64,000 nt of DNA from Gemmobacter sp034519525 (GTDB taxonomy: Bacteria > Pseudomonadota > Alphaproteobacteria > Rhodobacterales > Rhodobacteraceae), in the NCBI GenBank assembly GCA_034519525.1, contig JAXHOJ010000038.1, positions 62,001 through 126,000 on the forward strand. Reading direction: 5' to 3'. A program made the position numbers and the translations under genes. Shown one piece after another: positions 1 through 8,688 of this stretch (within the stretch, counting starts at the first letter, position 1; the number at the start of each line of letters is the position of its first letter). The notes under the pieces were generated by a model that worked only from the letters and a program-made list of their open reading frames with translations, had not been told where the DNA came from and ran no database searches.

Positions 1-826
1 CAGGCGCAGCATGTCTTCCTCGTGTTCCTCGTCCAGCACGTTCATCGCGTCGTCGATGGTGATGACGCCCACCAGCCGGTCATTCGCATCCACCACCGGG
101 CAGGAAATCAGGTGATACTGGTTGAAGATATAGGCGACATCGGCTTCCTCTTCCGTCGCCTCCACGGTGCGGAAACTGTCCTCGGCAATCTCGCGCAGGC
201 GGGTTTCGCGGCGGGAGGACAGCAGGCGCCCCAGCGTCACATAGCCCACCGGGCTTCATCCGCGGATCGACCAGGATGACATGATAGAACTGATCGGGCA
301 GCCATTCGGCGCCGCGCAGGTGGTCGATGGTTTCGCCCACGGTCCAGTGTTCGGGGGCCACCACCACCTCACGCTGCATCAGGCGGCCTGCGGTATATTC
401 GGGATAGGCCAGCGCCTGTTCCACCGCGACGCGGTCTGAATCTTCCAGCGCGCGCAGGATGATGGCCTGCTGCGGCGCCTCCAGATCCTCGAGGATGTCC
501 ACCACATCGTCGGTGTCCAGCTCGCGGACGGCTTCGGCCACCACCTCGCGCGGCAGGGCGGCGATCACCTCTTCCCGGATGGAATCGTCGATTTCCGACA
601 GGATTTCGCCGTCGATTTCAGCCGCATAAAGCCGCAGGAAATCGCGCCGTTCGGCGGGGCCGATCTGTTCCAGCAGGTCAGCGATATCGGCGGCATGAAG
701 GGGGGCAAGCAGGGCTGTCAGCCGGGTGGAATCATCCGCCTCGACCGCAGACATGATCGCAGTTACGCGGCGTGGATCCAATGCTTCATCCTCTTCCGTT
801 TCCGGGGCTGCCCGCTGTTCTGCCAT
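1..826 (-). pseudogene. mgtE: Magnesium transporter MgtE, N-terminal part, frameshifted and cut by window edge
   Basis: This is the cytoplasmic N-terminal part of an MgtE Mg2+ channel. An acidic helical MgtE_N domain spans roughly residues 30-130, with repeats such as LHAADIADLLEQI. A CBS region then begins around AGRLMQREVVV. The membrane domain lies beyond base 1. The start is the ATG at 826, preceded by a strong AAGGAGG. The frame breaks near base 255: after DPRMKP the protein sense moves to another frame, which continues as GYVTLGRLL and on to EEHEEDMLRL at base 1. One extra base in a C/G run explains this. It is probably an intact gene with a sequence error, but real disruption cannot be excluded. 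Confidence 0.85.
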
Positions 827-947
827 CTTGCCTCCTTCGTGATTGCCGCGACCTTATGCGAAGCTGTTTCAAAGAAACAGGGTGCAGGGGAAATTTACCG
901 CGCGCCACGAAGCGGTTAGTCTGCGGGCAACAGGCAAGGAGCATGTG

Positions 948-2249
948 ATGACCGATCTTGGGGCCGATCTTCTTCTGGGGCGCGTGCTGTCCTTCACCGC
1001 CGATCCCTTTACAGCCGGGCCAGAGGCCGCGCGCCAGGATGAGGCGGTGCTGATCGCCGGCGGGCGCGTGCAGGCGGTGGGGGCGGCGGATGCGCTGCGC
1101 CGGGCGCATCCGGGGGTGCGCGTCACCGATTATGGCGACCGGCTGATTTCGGCGGGCTTCATCGACGCGCATGTGCATTACCCGCAGACCGCGATCATCG
1201 CCAGCTGGGGCAAAAGGCTGATCGACTGGCTGAACAGCTATACCTTCCCCGAAGAAATGCGCTTTGCCGATCCGGCCTATGCCGCCGAAGTGGCCGACCG
1301 CTATCTGGATCTGACGCTGGCCCATGGCACCACGTCGGTCTGTTCCTATGCCACGATCCATCCGGCCTCGGTCGATGCGCTGTTCACGGCGGCGCAGGCG
1401 CGCGGGCAGCGGCTGTGGACGGGCAAGACCTGCATGGACCGCAACGCCCCCGAAGGCCTGCGCGACACGGCCCAAAGCGCATATGACGACAGTGCCGCCC
1501 TGCTGGCGAAATGGCACGGGGTGGATCGGCTGTCCTATGTCATCACCCCGCGCTTTTCGCCCACCTCCACCCCCGAACAGCTGGAGGCGCTGGGGGCACT
1601 GTGGGCGGCCAATCCGGGCTGCCTGATGCAGACGCATCTGAGCGAACAGCTGGACGAGATCGACTGGGTGAAGGGCCTCTATCCGCAGGCACGCGATTAT
1701 CTGGATACTTACGAGGCCTTTGGCCTGCTGGGCCGGGGCGGGCTTTATGGTCATGCCATCCATCTGGAAGACCGCGAAAAGGCCCGGCTGCGCGAAATGG
1801 ATGCAAGCCTGATCCACTGCCCGACCTCGAACACCTTCATCGGATCGGGGCTGTTCGACATGGGCGGGCTGAAGGCCGCCGGCCATCGCATCGGGCTGGC
1901 CACCGATACCGGCGGCGGGTCGTCGTTTTCGATGCTGCGCACCATGGCTGCCGCCTATGAGGTGGGACAGCTGAAAGGCCGCCCGCTGCACCCGGCAGAG
2001 CTGTGGTGGCTGGCGACCCAAGGCTCGGCGCAAAGCCTGCTGGCCGATGACCGCATCGGCAATATCGCCCCGGGGATGGAGGCCGATCTGGTGGTGATTG
2101 ATCTGGCATCGACCCCGGCCATCGCACAGGCAACCGCGCGGGCGGGTGATCTGTGGCAGGCCCTGTTCCCCACGATCATGATGGGCGATGACCGGGCGGT
2201 TCATGCTGTCTGGATCGGTGGTCGGCAGCGGTTGCCGGGCCAATCATAA
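948..2249 (+). CDS. guaD: Guanine deaminase
   Basis: Zn-dependent amidohydrolase that converts guanine to xanthine and ammonia in purine salvage and catabolism (cytoplasm). The 433-residue length fits the family. The metal-binding HxH motif is DAHVHYPQ at about residues 73-80. Further ligands lie in QTHLSEQ (about 228-234) and GHAIHL, and the C-terminal Asp is in TDTGGGSS. The ATG at 948 is chosen because AAGGAG precedes it by a good distance and the upstream in-frame extension is not protein-like. mgtE diverges on the other strand. A terminator hairpin follows. Confidence 0.93.
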   Translation: MTDLGADLLLGRVLSFTADPFTAGPEAARQDEAVLIAGGRVQAVGAADALRRAHPGVRVTDYGDRLISAGFIDAHVHYPQTAIIASWGKRLIDWLNSYTFPEEMRFADPAYAAEVADRYLDLTLAHGTTSVCSYATIHPASVDALFTAAQARGQRLWTGKTCMDRNAPEGLRDTAQSAYDDSAALLAKWHGVDRLSYVITPRFSPTSTPEQLEALGALWAANPGCLMQTHLSEQLDEIDWVKGLYPQARDYLDTYEAFGLLGRGGLYGHAIHLEDREKARLREMDASLIHCPTSNTFIGSGLFDMGGLKAAGHRIGLATDTGGGSSFSMLRTMAAAYEVGQLKGRPLHPAELWWLATQGSAQSLLADDRIGNIAPGMEADLVVIDLASTPAIAQATARAGDLWQALFPTIMMGDDRAVHAVWIGGRQRLPGQS

Positions 2250-2276
2250 GGCGCGGCTGCGCCGCATATGATGATG

Positions 2277-2306
2277 GCGCCCCGCCAGTGCGGGGCGCGC
2301 GTTTTG
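2277..2306 (+). terminator. Rho-independent terminator after guaD
   Basis: A perfect 9-bp GC stem (GCGCCCCGC/GCGGGGCGC) with a CAGT loop is followed by GCGTTTTG. It lies 27 bases after the guaD stop. Confidence 0.7.
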
Positions 2307-2341
2307 CCTCCGGCGGGGGTATTTTCGCCAAGAGGAAAGGA
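2306..2341. repeat. Dispersed intergenic repeat, copy A
   Basis: Carries the core GGGGGTATTTTCGCCAAGAG followed by GAAAGG. The same core recurs between genes at about 4.2, 10.4, 26.8, 30.7, 46.0, 55.9, 56.05 and 60.0 kb. Here it sits between the guaD terminator and the stop codon of the minus-strand RraB-like gene. Confidence 0.6.
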
Positions 2342-2342
2342 A

Positions 2343-2660
2343 TCAGTCTTCCAGCAGGCCCCAGCCATCGGGGGTAAATTCGAACTGCAGCGCGATTTCC
2401 GTCGCCAGCTTTTCGTATTTCCAGATGGTTGCCGCCGAAATCGCCACCGGGCCGATCAGCGCATCCAGCAATTCATCCCCGTCATCGCGGGCGGTGCGAA
2501 AGCCCTTGGCCTGCAGGGCCTTCTGCACGCCATCCCAGTTGGCATCCACATCTTCGGGATAGAACTGATAGGTGATGGTGGCGATTTCGGGCGCGTCATG
2601 GGCGAAGGCTTCGAAACTTTCAAAGGTTTCTGCCTGCTGGGCCTTGTAATCATGGGTCAT
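2343..2660 (-). CDS. RraB-like (ribonuclease E inhibitor family) protein
   Basis: Acidic 105-residue cytoplasmic protein. The pattern fits the RraB (regulator of ribonuclease activity B) domain: an N-terminal acidic helical stretch, ITYQFYPEDVDANWDGVQKA in the middle, and a C-terminal EFTPDGWGLLED. The ATG at 2660 is preceded by GGAGG; longer in-frame starts lack a ribosome site. It lies downstream of the 8-oxoguanine deaminase on the same strand with a 66-base gap. Activity on RNase E is inferred from the family only. Confidence 0.7.
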   Translation of the reverse strand: MTHDYKAQQAETFESFEAFAHDAPEIATITYQFYPEDVDANWDGVQKALQAKGFRTARDDGDELLDALIGPVAISAATIWKYEKLATEIALQFEFTPDGWGLLED

Positions 2661-2726
2661 GGGATGCCTCCGTTTGATCCTTGTGATGCCCGACGGCGCC
2701 GCCCATCGCAAGGGCGAAGCCGCAGG

Positions 2727-4067
2727 TCACAGCCCGGCCAGCTGCCGCGCCAGCCGGTTCTGCCGTTCGATGACGCGCGGCAGGTCGATGGTGGCCATCT
2801 GCCCGCCCTGCACCACCGGCCGCCCTTCCACGAACAGGTCGCGCACCCGGGTCGGCCCGCAGAGCAGCAGCGCCGCGACCGGATCCCAGGCGCCTGCCGC
2901 CTCGATTCCGCGCATGTCCCAGATGGCGATATCGGCGCGCTTGCCGGGTTCCAGGCTGCCGCAATCGGCGCGGCCCAGCACACGGGCACCGCCCAGGGTG
3001 GCAATCTCCAGCGCCTCGCGTGCGCTCATCGCATCGGCACCGCGGGCCACCCGCTGCAACAGCATGGCCTGCCGCGCCTCGGCCACCAGATTGCCCGCAT
3101 CATTGCTGGCCGATCCATCCACCCCCAGCGCCACCTTCACCCCGGCATCGCGCATCGCCCGCACCGGGGCGATGCCGCTGCCCAGCCGGCAGTTGGAACA
3201 GGGGCAATGCGCCACCCCGGTGCGAGAGCGCGCAAACAGCCCGATCTCGTCGGCATCCAGCTTCACGCAATGCGCGTGCCAGACGTCATCGCCCGTCCAG
3301 CCCAGATCCTCGGCATATTGCCCCGGGCGGCAGCCGAACTGCGCCAGGCTATAGGCCACATCCTCGTCATTCTCGGCCAGATGGGTGTGCAGCATCACGC
3401 CCTTGTCGCGCGCCAGAACTGCCGCCTCGCGCATCAGATCGCGGCTGACCGAAAACGGCGAACAGGGCGCTAGCCCGACGCGCACCATGGCGCCGTCGCG
3501 CGGGTCATGAAAGGCATCGACCACGCGGATGCAATCTTCCAGGATCGCGGCTTCCCGCTCCACCAGCGCATCAGGCGGCAGGCCGCCCGCGCTTTCCCCG
3601 ATGCTCATGGCGCCGCGGGTCGGGTGAAAGCGCAGGCCCACCTCGGACGCCGCTGCGATGGTATCATCCAGCCGCGCGCCATTGGGATAAAGATACAGAT
3701 GATCCGAGGTCAGCGTGCAGCCCGAAAGCGCCAGTTCGGCCAACCCGACCTGCGCCGAAACAAACATCTCCTCCGGCCCGAACCGCCCCCAGATCGGGTA
3801 CAGCACCTTCAGCCAGCCAAACAGCAGCGCATCCTGCCCGCCCGGCACCGCCCGCGTCAGCGTCTGATACAGATGGTGATGGGTGTTCACGAGGCCCGGC
3901 GTCACCACACAGCCCGCCGCCTCCAGCACCGCACCCCGCGTCGTCAGCCCCTGGCCCACGGCGGCAATGACCCCGCCCCGGATCAGCACATCGCCCCCGA
4001 CAATCTCGCGCCGCGCGCCATCCATGGTCACCACCACAGCCGCGCCCCGGATCAGAATTTCATCCAT
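2727..4067 (-). CDS. 8-oxoguanine deaminase (amidohydrolase family)
   Basis: A 446-residue metal-dependent hydrolase of the TrzN/AtzB-like branch. Members annotated as 8-oxoguanine deaminase turn 8-oxoguanine into urate; related enzymes deaminate triazines. The metal motif is NTHHHLYQT (about residues 61-69), then LHTHLAEN, then VDGSASND. CPCSNCRLGSG follows the HCVKLDADEIG stretch typical of this subgroup. The start at 4067 has GAGGGGC upstream. hisN lies behind it on the same strand. It is not a duplicate of guaD: the two share only superfamily motifs. Substrate is inferred. Confidence 0.8.
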   Translation of the reverse strand: MDEILIRGAAVVVTMDGARREIVGGDVLIRGGVIAAVGQGLTTRGAVLEAAGCVVTPGLVNTHHHLYQTLTRAVPGGQDALLFGWLKVLYPIWGRFGPEEMFVSAQVGLAELALSGCTLTSDHLYLYPNGARLDDTIAAASEVGLRFHPTRGAMSIGESAGGLPPDALVEREAAILEDCIRVVDAFHDPRDGAMVRVGLAPCSPFSVSRDLMREAAVLARDKGVMLHTHLAENDEDVAYSLAQFGCRPGQYAEDLGWTGDDVWHAHCVKLDADEIGLFARSRTGVAHCPCSNCRLGSGIAPVRAMRDAGVKVALGVDGSASNDAGNLVAEARQAMLLQRVARGADAMSAREALEIATLGGARVLGRADCGSLEPGKRADIAIWDMRGIEAAGAWDPVAALLLCGPTRVRDLFVEGRPVVQGGQMATIDLPRVIERQNRLARQLAGL

Positions 4068-4187
4068 GAAAGCCCCTCGTTCCACACCCCTTCGGTGGAA
4101 CCCCGGACGCGCGACAGAAGGGGCAAGGACTCGCCGCGTCCCGCAAAGGATACCGCAGCGCAGCAGTGGCAGGCAAGCCGATGCCCT

Positions 4188-4320
4188 CTTCCTCTTGGCA
4201 AAAATACCCCGGGGGTCCGGGGGCAGCGCCCCGGCGCCATATCACTGCGACCGGCGCCGCATCCCGTGGCAACGCCTGTGACGGGGGCTCGATGCCCCCG
4301 GCGCAGGCGCCCCCGATCCG
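4188..4320. repeat. Dispersed intergenic repeat, copy B (long form)
   Basis: Starts CCTCTTGGCAAAAATACCCC, the core in reverse orientation, then runs into GGGGGCAGCGCCCC. The right half (CGCATCCCGTGGCAACGCC, then GGGGGCTCGATGCCCCC) closely matches the right half of copy D at about 26.88-26.94 kb, so the unit is longer than the core. It fills the gap between hisN and the 8-oxoguanine deaminase. Confidence 0.55.
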
Positions 4321-4321
4321 G

Positions 4322-5122
4322 TCAGCCGTTCAGAGCCACCAGCGCCGCCGCGTGAACCTCGGGGCTGGAGGCCGCCAGCACCCGGCCGCCCTGATGCGCG
4401 GCGGCACCGGTCCAGCCGGTCATCATCCCGCCTGCCGCTTCGATCACCGCGATGGGGGCCTGCACGTCATAGGGTTGCAGCCCCGCCTCCACCACCAGGT
4501 CGATATGCCCCGCTGCCAGCAAGGCATAGGCATAGCAATCGGTGCCATAGCGCGTCAGGCGGCATTGCGCGGCCAGCCGGTGAAAGGCCGCGCCTTCCTC
4601 GGCCGTGCCCACTTCGGGGAAGGTGGACATGATGATACATTCGGCCAGCGGGCGCGCCGGGCGCACCTGCAGCGGCCGCGTCCAATGCGGGCCGACCATC
4701 CGCGCCACACCAAAGCCCCCTTCGAACCGCTCACCGATATAGGGCTGGTCGATCAGGCCATAAACCGGCCCCGTGGCATCCGCGACAGAGATCAGCACCC
4801 CCCAGGTCGGCGTGCCGCAGAGGTAAGACCGCGTGCCGTCGATCGGGTCCAGCACCCAGGTCAGGCCGCTGGTGCCCGGCTGCGCCCCATATTCCTCGCC
4901 CAGAATGGCATCCTGCGGGCGGCGCCGCGCCAGGATGTCGCGCATCCGCTCTTCCGAAAGCCGGTCCGCCACGGTCACCGGATCGAAGCGCTGGGTTTCC
5001 TTGGTTTCCGCCGTCAGCCCCAGCGTACGGAAATGCGCGAGGGTTGCCCCCCGCGCAGCATCGGCCAGCTCATGCGCGACCGAAATCAGTTCCTGCCGTT
5101 CATCCACCGAGAGTTGCGCCAT
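4322..5122 (-). CDS. hisN: Histidinol-phosphatase, inositol-monophosphatase type
   Basis: Mg2+-dependent phosphatase of the IMPase fold. The HisN branch removes phosphate from L-histidinol phosphate in histidine synthesis. The 266-residue length is typical. Metal and phosphate motifs are GEEYG and LDPIDGTRSY. The second site lies in VVEAGLQPYDVQAPIAVIEA, with Q where many IMPases have W, as is common in HisN. The ATG at 5122 is used. Some IMPase relatives hydrolyse other sugar phosphates, so the assignment rests on similarity to the alphaproteobacterial HisN group. Confidence 0.85.
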   Translation of the reverse strand: MAQLSVDERQELISVAHELADAARGATLAHFRTLGLTAETKETQRFDPVTVADRLSEERMRDILARRRPQDAILGEEYGAQPGTSGLTWVLDPIDGTRSYLCGTPTWGVLISVADATGPVYGLIDQPYIGERFEGGFGVARMVGPHWTRPLQVRPARPLAECIIMSTFPEVGTAEEGAAFHRLAAQCRLTRYGTDCYAYALLAAGHIDLVVEAGLQPYDVQAPIAVIEAAGGMMTGWTGAAAHQGGRVLAASSPEVHAAALVALNG

Positions 5123-5208
5123 GGCCTTGCCCCGTATTTTTACCGTCTGTTCAGGCGCTAGCGCCTGCCGCGGTCGGGGTCAAGATTTCCGGCTGCCCGG
5201 TGGTACGA

Positions 5209-5571
5209 TCAGGCTGCGTCGCTCAAGACGCGGGCCAGATCGAACAGACGGCGCCGTTGTGCCTCGGGAATGGCGTAGTATGACCGCACCAGCTCCAGCG
5301 CTTCCTTGTCGGCGAGGATATCCCCCTCGACCGGGCCGCGCGCCTCATGGCTGTCGTCGATCCCTTCAAAGAAGAAACCGATGTTCACGCCCAGCGTATC
5401 TGCGATGTCCCACAGACGCGAAGCGCTGACCCGGTTCATGCCGGTTTCATACTTCTGGATCTGCTGGAATTTGATCCCCACCTTATCGGCCAGTTGTTGT
5501 TGCGTCATGCCGATCATCCAGCGGCGGTGACGTATACGCTTTCCAACATGTGCATCCACAGGGTGCTTCAT
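5209..5571 (-). CDS. XRE-family transcriptional regulator
   Basis: A 120-residue DNA-binding protein. A Cro/CI helix-turn-helix spans about residues 10-65 (MTQQQLADKVGIKFQQIQKY, then RVSASRLWDIADTLGV). A short acidic C-terminal region ends RRRLFDLARVLSD. This layout is common in alphaproteobacterial regulators resembling SinR/CtrA-linked XRE proteins. The ATG at 5571 has AAGGGGAG upstream. Target genes are unknown. The 300-base gap to the divergent oxidoreductase probably holds both promoters; I see no clear operator in it. Confidence 0.85.
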   Translation of the reverse strand: MKHPVDAHVGKRIRHRRWMIGMTQQQLADKVGIKFQQIQKYETGMNRVSASRLWDIADTLGVNIGFFFEGIDDSHEARGPVEGDILADKEALELVRSYYAIPEAQRRRLFDLARVLSDAA

Positions 5572-5874
5572 GCCAATTACTCCCCTTCTTATATTCGGCT
5601 GCCCATTCAAATTGACCCACGCAGCCTTAAGGCGAAACATTATGACAGCTTTCTTGCGTTTTCCATCACGGTTATGAGGCTGGGAAAGCTTCTTTTGGGT
5701 AGGCCATTTGCAGATTCGGTGAATTTTCGCCCAGAGCAGGCCGTTTCCGCACTGCAGCAGCCAACAGAAACAGCCGCATGACGCGGCTCGCCTCATGCGC
5801 GAATCAGCCTTCGGTCTGGACAGCGGGGCCGCCGCCGCTACTCTAGCCCCCGACAGACCGTGAAGGAGCAGGAT
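5572..5874. other. Divergent intergenic region, no gene seen
   Basis: About 300 bases between the XRE regulator and the quinone oxidoreductase. It is more AT-rich than its surroundings near 5575-5720, fitting promoter DNA. No convincing gene, repeat or palindrome was found. Confidence 0.4.
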
Positions 5875-6837
5875 ATGAAAGCATTTCAGCTGGCCGAAAT
5901 CGGGCAGGCCCCGACCCTGACAGAGGTGGATCTGCCGCCGCCCGGCCCGGGCGAAATTGCCGTGGCCGTGGCCGCCTGCGGGTTGAATTTTGCCGATCTG
6001 CTGATGATCGAGGGCAAGTATCAGGAAAAGCCCGCCCTGCCCTTCACCCTGGGGATGGAGATTGCGGGCACGGTCACCGCCATCGGCGCCGGGGTCTCGG
6101 GCTTTGCCCCGGGGGACAGGATTGCCGGCTTCGGCGGGCTGGGCGGTCTGGCCGAAAGGGCCAACCTGCCTGCCGCGCGTTGCCTGAAGCTGCCCGATGG
6201 CATGGATTTCGCACAGGCGGCGGCCTTCCAGATTGCCTATGGCACCTCGCATCTGGCGCTGGATCACAAGGCGCGGCTGCAACCGGGCGAGACGCTGTTC
6301 GTCACCGGGGCGGCGGGCGGCGTGGGGCTGACGGCAGTGGAAATCGGCCGCCGCATGGGGGCGCGCGTCATCGCCTCTGCCCGTGGCGCCGAACGGATGG
6401 AGACCGCAAGGGCCGCCGGCGCGCATGAGGTGATCGACAGTGATGCCCCCGATCTGCGCGGCGCGCTCAAGGCGCTGGGGGGCGTGGATGTCGTCTATGA
6501 TGCGGTCGGCGGCCCGGCCCTGATGGATGCGCTGCGCGCCACCCGCCCCGAAGGCCGGCTGCTGGTGATCGGCTTTGCCGGGGGCGAGGTGCCGCAGCTG
6601 CCCGCCAACCTGCTGCTGGTCAAGAACCTCAGCGTGATGGGCCTGTACTGGGGCGGCTATCTGACCTTCGCACCACAGGTGCTGACCGCCAGCCTGCAAC
6701 AGCTGGCCAGCTGGATCGCGGCAGGCGATCTGGTGCCGCATATCGGTGCCACCTTCCCGCTGGCCGATGCTGCCGCGGCGCTGGCCTGCCTGAAAGACCG
6801 CCGCGCCACGGGCAAGATCGTGGTCACCATGGGCTAA
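5875..6837 (+). CDS. NADPH:quinone oxidoreductase family protein
   Basis: A 320-residue medium-chain dehydrogenase/reductase of the zinc-free quinone-reductase branch. The N-terminal GroES-like part includes CGLNFADLLMIEGKY. The NAD(P)-binding motif is VTGAAGGVGLTAVEIGRRMG at about residues 143-162. No zinc-ligand cysteine pattern is seen. It is expected to reduce quinones or enones with NADPH in the cytosol. The ATG at 5875 has AAGGAG 7 bases before it. The minus-strand Gfo/Idh gene converges on its 3' end. Confidence 0.87.
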   Translation: MKAFQLAEIGQAPTLTEVDLPPPGPGEIAVAVAACGLNFADLLMIEGKYQEKPALPFTLGMEIAGTVTAIGAGVSGFAPGDRIAGFGGLGGLAERANLPAARCLKLPDGMDFAQAAAFQIAYGTSHLALDHKARLQPGETLFVTGAAGGVGLTAVEIGRRMGARVIASARGAERMETARAAGAHEVIDSDAPDLRGALKALGGVDVVYDAVGGPALMDALRATRPEGRLLVIGFAGGEVPQLPANLLLVKNLSVMGLYWGGYLTFAPQVLTASLQQLASWIAAGDLVPHIGATFPLADAAAALACLKDRRATGKIVVTMG

Positions 6838-6853
6838 GCCAGGCGCTGCACCC

Positions 6854-7834
6854 TCAGATCGCTTCGGCCACGGCAAAGACCGTGTCGATCATCGCCTGTG
6901 TCCCGCGCGAAAATTCCAGCGGACAGCCATAGGGCACGCCTTCGGCCACTGTCCGGCCGAAGGCCTCCACCTGCAGGACATACTGGTTGACCGCCGGATA
7001 GCGGAACAGCTCGCTGGTGGCGCCTGCACGGTGCAACTCCACCTGCGCTTCGCCAAACAGCCCGGCGTTGAACGGCGCCGTCAGCCGGATCAGCCCGGTT
7101 TCCCCCTGGAACACCACTTCCTGCCGGGGGAACAGCCGCATCGAAGTGATGGCGGAATAGGTAAAGCCTCCCTGCGGTCCCACCATCTCGCCCACCACCT
7201 GCGCCCAGACATCCACGCCGTTTTCATGGCGGATGCGCGCCTGCAGCTTCCCCGGTTCTGCCTGTGCCGCAAAGCGGACAGAGCCATAGGTGTAAACCCC
7301 AATGTCGCGGATGCCGCCGCCAGCCGTTTCGGGACGGTTGCGGATATTGCCGGGCTCGGCGCCATTGTCAAAGCTGAAGGCGGTATCGACATGGTTCACC
7401 CGCCCGATGGCGCCGCCGGCGATCAGATCGCGCACCTTCTGCCATTGCGGATGATGCAAGATCATATAGGCCTCGGCCACCAGCAGACCTGAGGCGTCAC
7501 GGGCCGCGATCAGCTGGTCAAACTCTGCGGCCTTCAGGGTCATCGGCTTTTCGGTCAGCACATGCTTGCCTGCCGCAATGGCCTTCAGGCTCCATTCCAG
7601 ATGCAGATGGTTGGGCAGCGGAATATAGACCGCATCGATGCCGGGATCGGCCAGCAGGGCCTCATAGCTGTCATGCAGCCGCAGGCCGGGGGCAAAGGCG
7701 CGGAAGGCGTCGGCCTTTTCCGGGGCAGAGCTGGCCAGCGCCGCCAGTTCGGCCCCCCGCGCGGCATGGATGGCGGGCGCCATGTGGTTCAGCGCAAATT
7801 TGGCCGCGCCAAGGATGCCCCAGCGAATGGTCAT
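6854..7834 (-). CDS. Gfo/Idh/MocA family oxidoreductase
   Basis: A 326-residue NAD(P)-dependent sugar- or polyol-type dehydrogenase. The N-terminal Rossmann start is IRWGILGAAKFALNHM. EKPMTLKA is the family's catalytic-lysine segment, and the C-terminal part is an alpha/beta substrate domain. The substrate cannot be read from sequence and the flanking genes do not point to one. The gene stands alone; upstream lies a palindromic repeat pair. Confidence 0.88.
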   Translation of the reverse strand: MTIRWGILGAAKFALNHMAPAIHAARGAELAALASSAPEKADAFRAFAPGLRLHDSYEALLADPGIDAVYIPLPNHLHLEWSLKAIAAGKHVLTEKPMTLKAAEFDQLIAARDASGLLVAEAYMILHHPQWQKVRDLIAGGAIGRVNHVDTAFSFDNGAEPGNIRNRPETAGGGIRDIGVYTYGSVRFAAQAEPGKLQARIRHENGVDVWAQVVGEMVGPQGGFTYSAITSMRLFPRQEVVFQGETGLIRLTAPFNAGLFGEAQVELHRAGATSELFRYPAVNQYVLQVEAFGRTVAEGVPYGCPLEFSRGTQAMIDTVFAVAEAI

Positions 7835-7924
7835 GAAATCCTCCCCCGTGATGGCCCGAGGTTAGGCGCGCGTCGGGCCGGATGCAACGGCGGATGTTTG
7901 CGGTAACACGGTTCGGTGCTGGCG

Positions 7925-8047
7925 CCCCCTCACCCTACCCTCTCCCCCGGGGGGAGAGGGTGGCGTTGCGCGACTATGCCGGGGGCGCCCTCTACGCCTC
8001 GTGCCACATACCCTCTCCCCTCGGGGGAGAGGGCAGGGTGAGGGGGG
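7925..8047. repeat. REP-like palindromic repeat pair (BIME-like)
   Basis: Two palindromic units face each other. Unit 1 (7925-7961) is CCCCTCACCCT followed by a CCCTCTCCC/GGGAGAGGG hairpin. Unit 2 (8009-8047) is a similar hairpin followed by AGGGTGAGGGG, so the pair forms one large inverted repeat. A single unit recurs at 55846-55885. It lies just past the pmtA stop and may stabilise or end the transcript. Confidence 0.75.
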
Positions 8048-8067
8048 CTTGGCAATACCGCCAGCCC

Positions 8068-8688
8068 TCAGCCAATCCGGCGCAGCCGCAGATAGGTCAT
8101 CATGCCCAGCGGTGGCAGGCCATCTTCCTCCACCAGTTCCAGCCGGGGGTCGCCCAGCACACGGGCGCGGGCGAAATCGCTGTGCCAGCCCAGCAGATCG
8201 GACAGCGGCGCGAACAGCCGCTCGATCCGGGCCATGGCACTGCGCCCTTCGGCGGCGAAATGATTGGTAATCAGCACATGCCCGCCCGGACGGCAGACCC
8301 GTGCCATTTCGGCCATCACCTGTTCCGGCTCTGGCACCACGGACAGAATGTGCATGGCGCAGACCGTATCAAAGGTGGCATCCGGAAAATCCAGATCGCG
8401 CGCATCCATCTGCCGCAGCTGGCGCACATGGGTCAGCCCCTGTTCGGCCACCTTTTCGCGGGCCTTCGCCAGCATGTCTTCGGAAAAGTCGATCCCTGTC
8501 ACCTGCATGTGCGGCGCATAGAACGGCAGGGCCAGCCCGGTGCCTACCCCCACCTCCAGAACCCTGCCCCCCACCCGGTTGGCAAAGCCGGTGGCGCGGC
8601 GGCGCCCCGCATGGGTGATGGCCCCGAAGGTCCGGTCATAGACCGGCGCCCAGCGCGCATAGCTTTTGGCGACAGCGTCAAGCTCCAT
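8068..8688 (-). CDS. pmtA: Phosphatidylethanolamine N-methyltransferase, PmtA type
   Basis: A 206-residue class I SAM-dependent methyltransferase. The start MELDAVAKSYARWAPVYD is close to that of Rhodobacter PmtA. SAM motif I is VLEVGVGTGLAL and motif II is TGIDFSEDML. PmtA methylates phosphatidylethanolamine three times to phosphatidylcholine at the membrane face. The start at 8688 overlaps the pssA end by 11 bases, so the two are co-transcribed. With psd upstream the three genes cover phosphatidylserine to phosphatidylcholine. A menaquinone/ubiquinone-type methyltransferase is the main alternative. Confidence 0.85.
   Translation of the reverse strand: MELDAVAKSYARWAPVYDRTFGAITHAGRRRATGFANRVGGRVLEVGVGTGLALPFYAPHMQVTGIDFSEDMLAKAREKVAEQGLTHVRQLRQMDARDLDFPDATFDTVCAMHILSVVPEPEQVMAEMARVCRPGGHVLITNHFAAEGRSAMARIERLFAPLSDLLGWHSDFARARVLGDPRLELVEEDGLPPLGMMTYLRLRRIG

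Noticed and set aside
786..2243. Long minus-strand open frame opposite guaD
   Set aside because: Antisense shadow in high-GC DNA; no family motifs, and guaD has full motif support on the plus strand.
5209..6876. 555-codon minus-strand frame reaching across the quinone oxidoreductase
   Set aside because: Only its last 120 codons are a real gene (XRE regulator with its own ribosome site); the rest is antisense to a well-supported gene.
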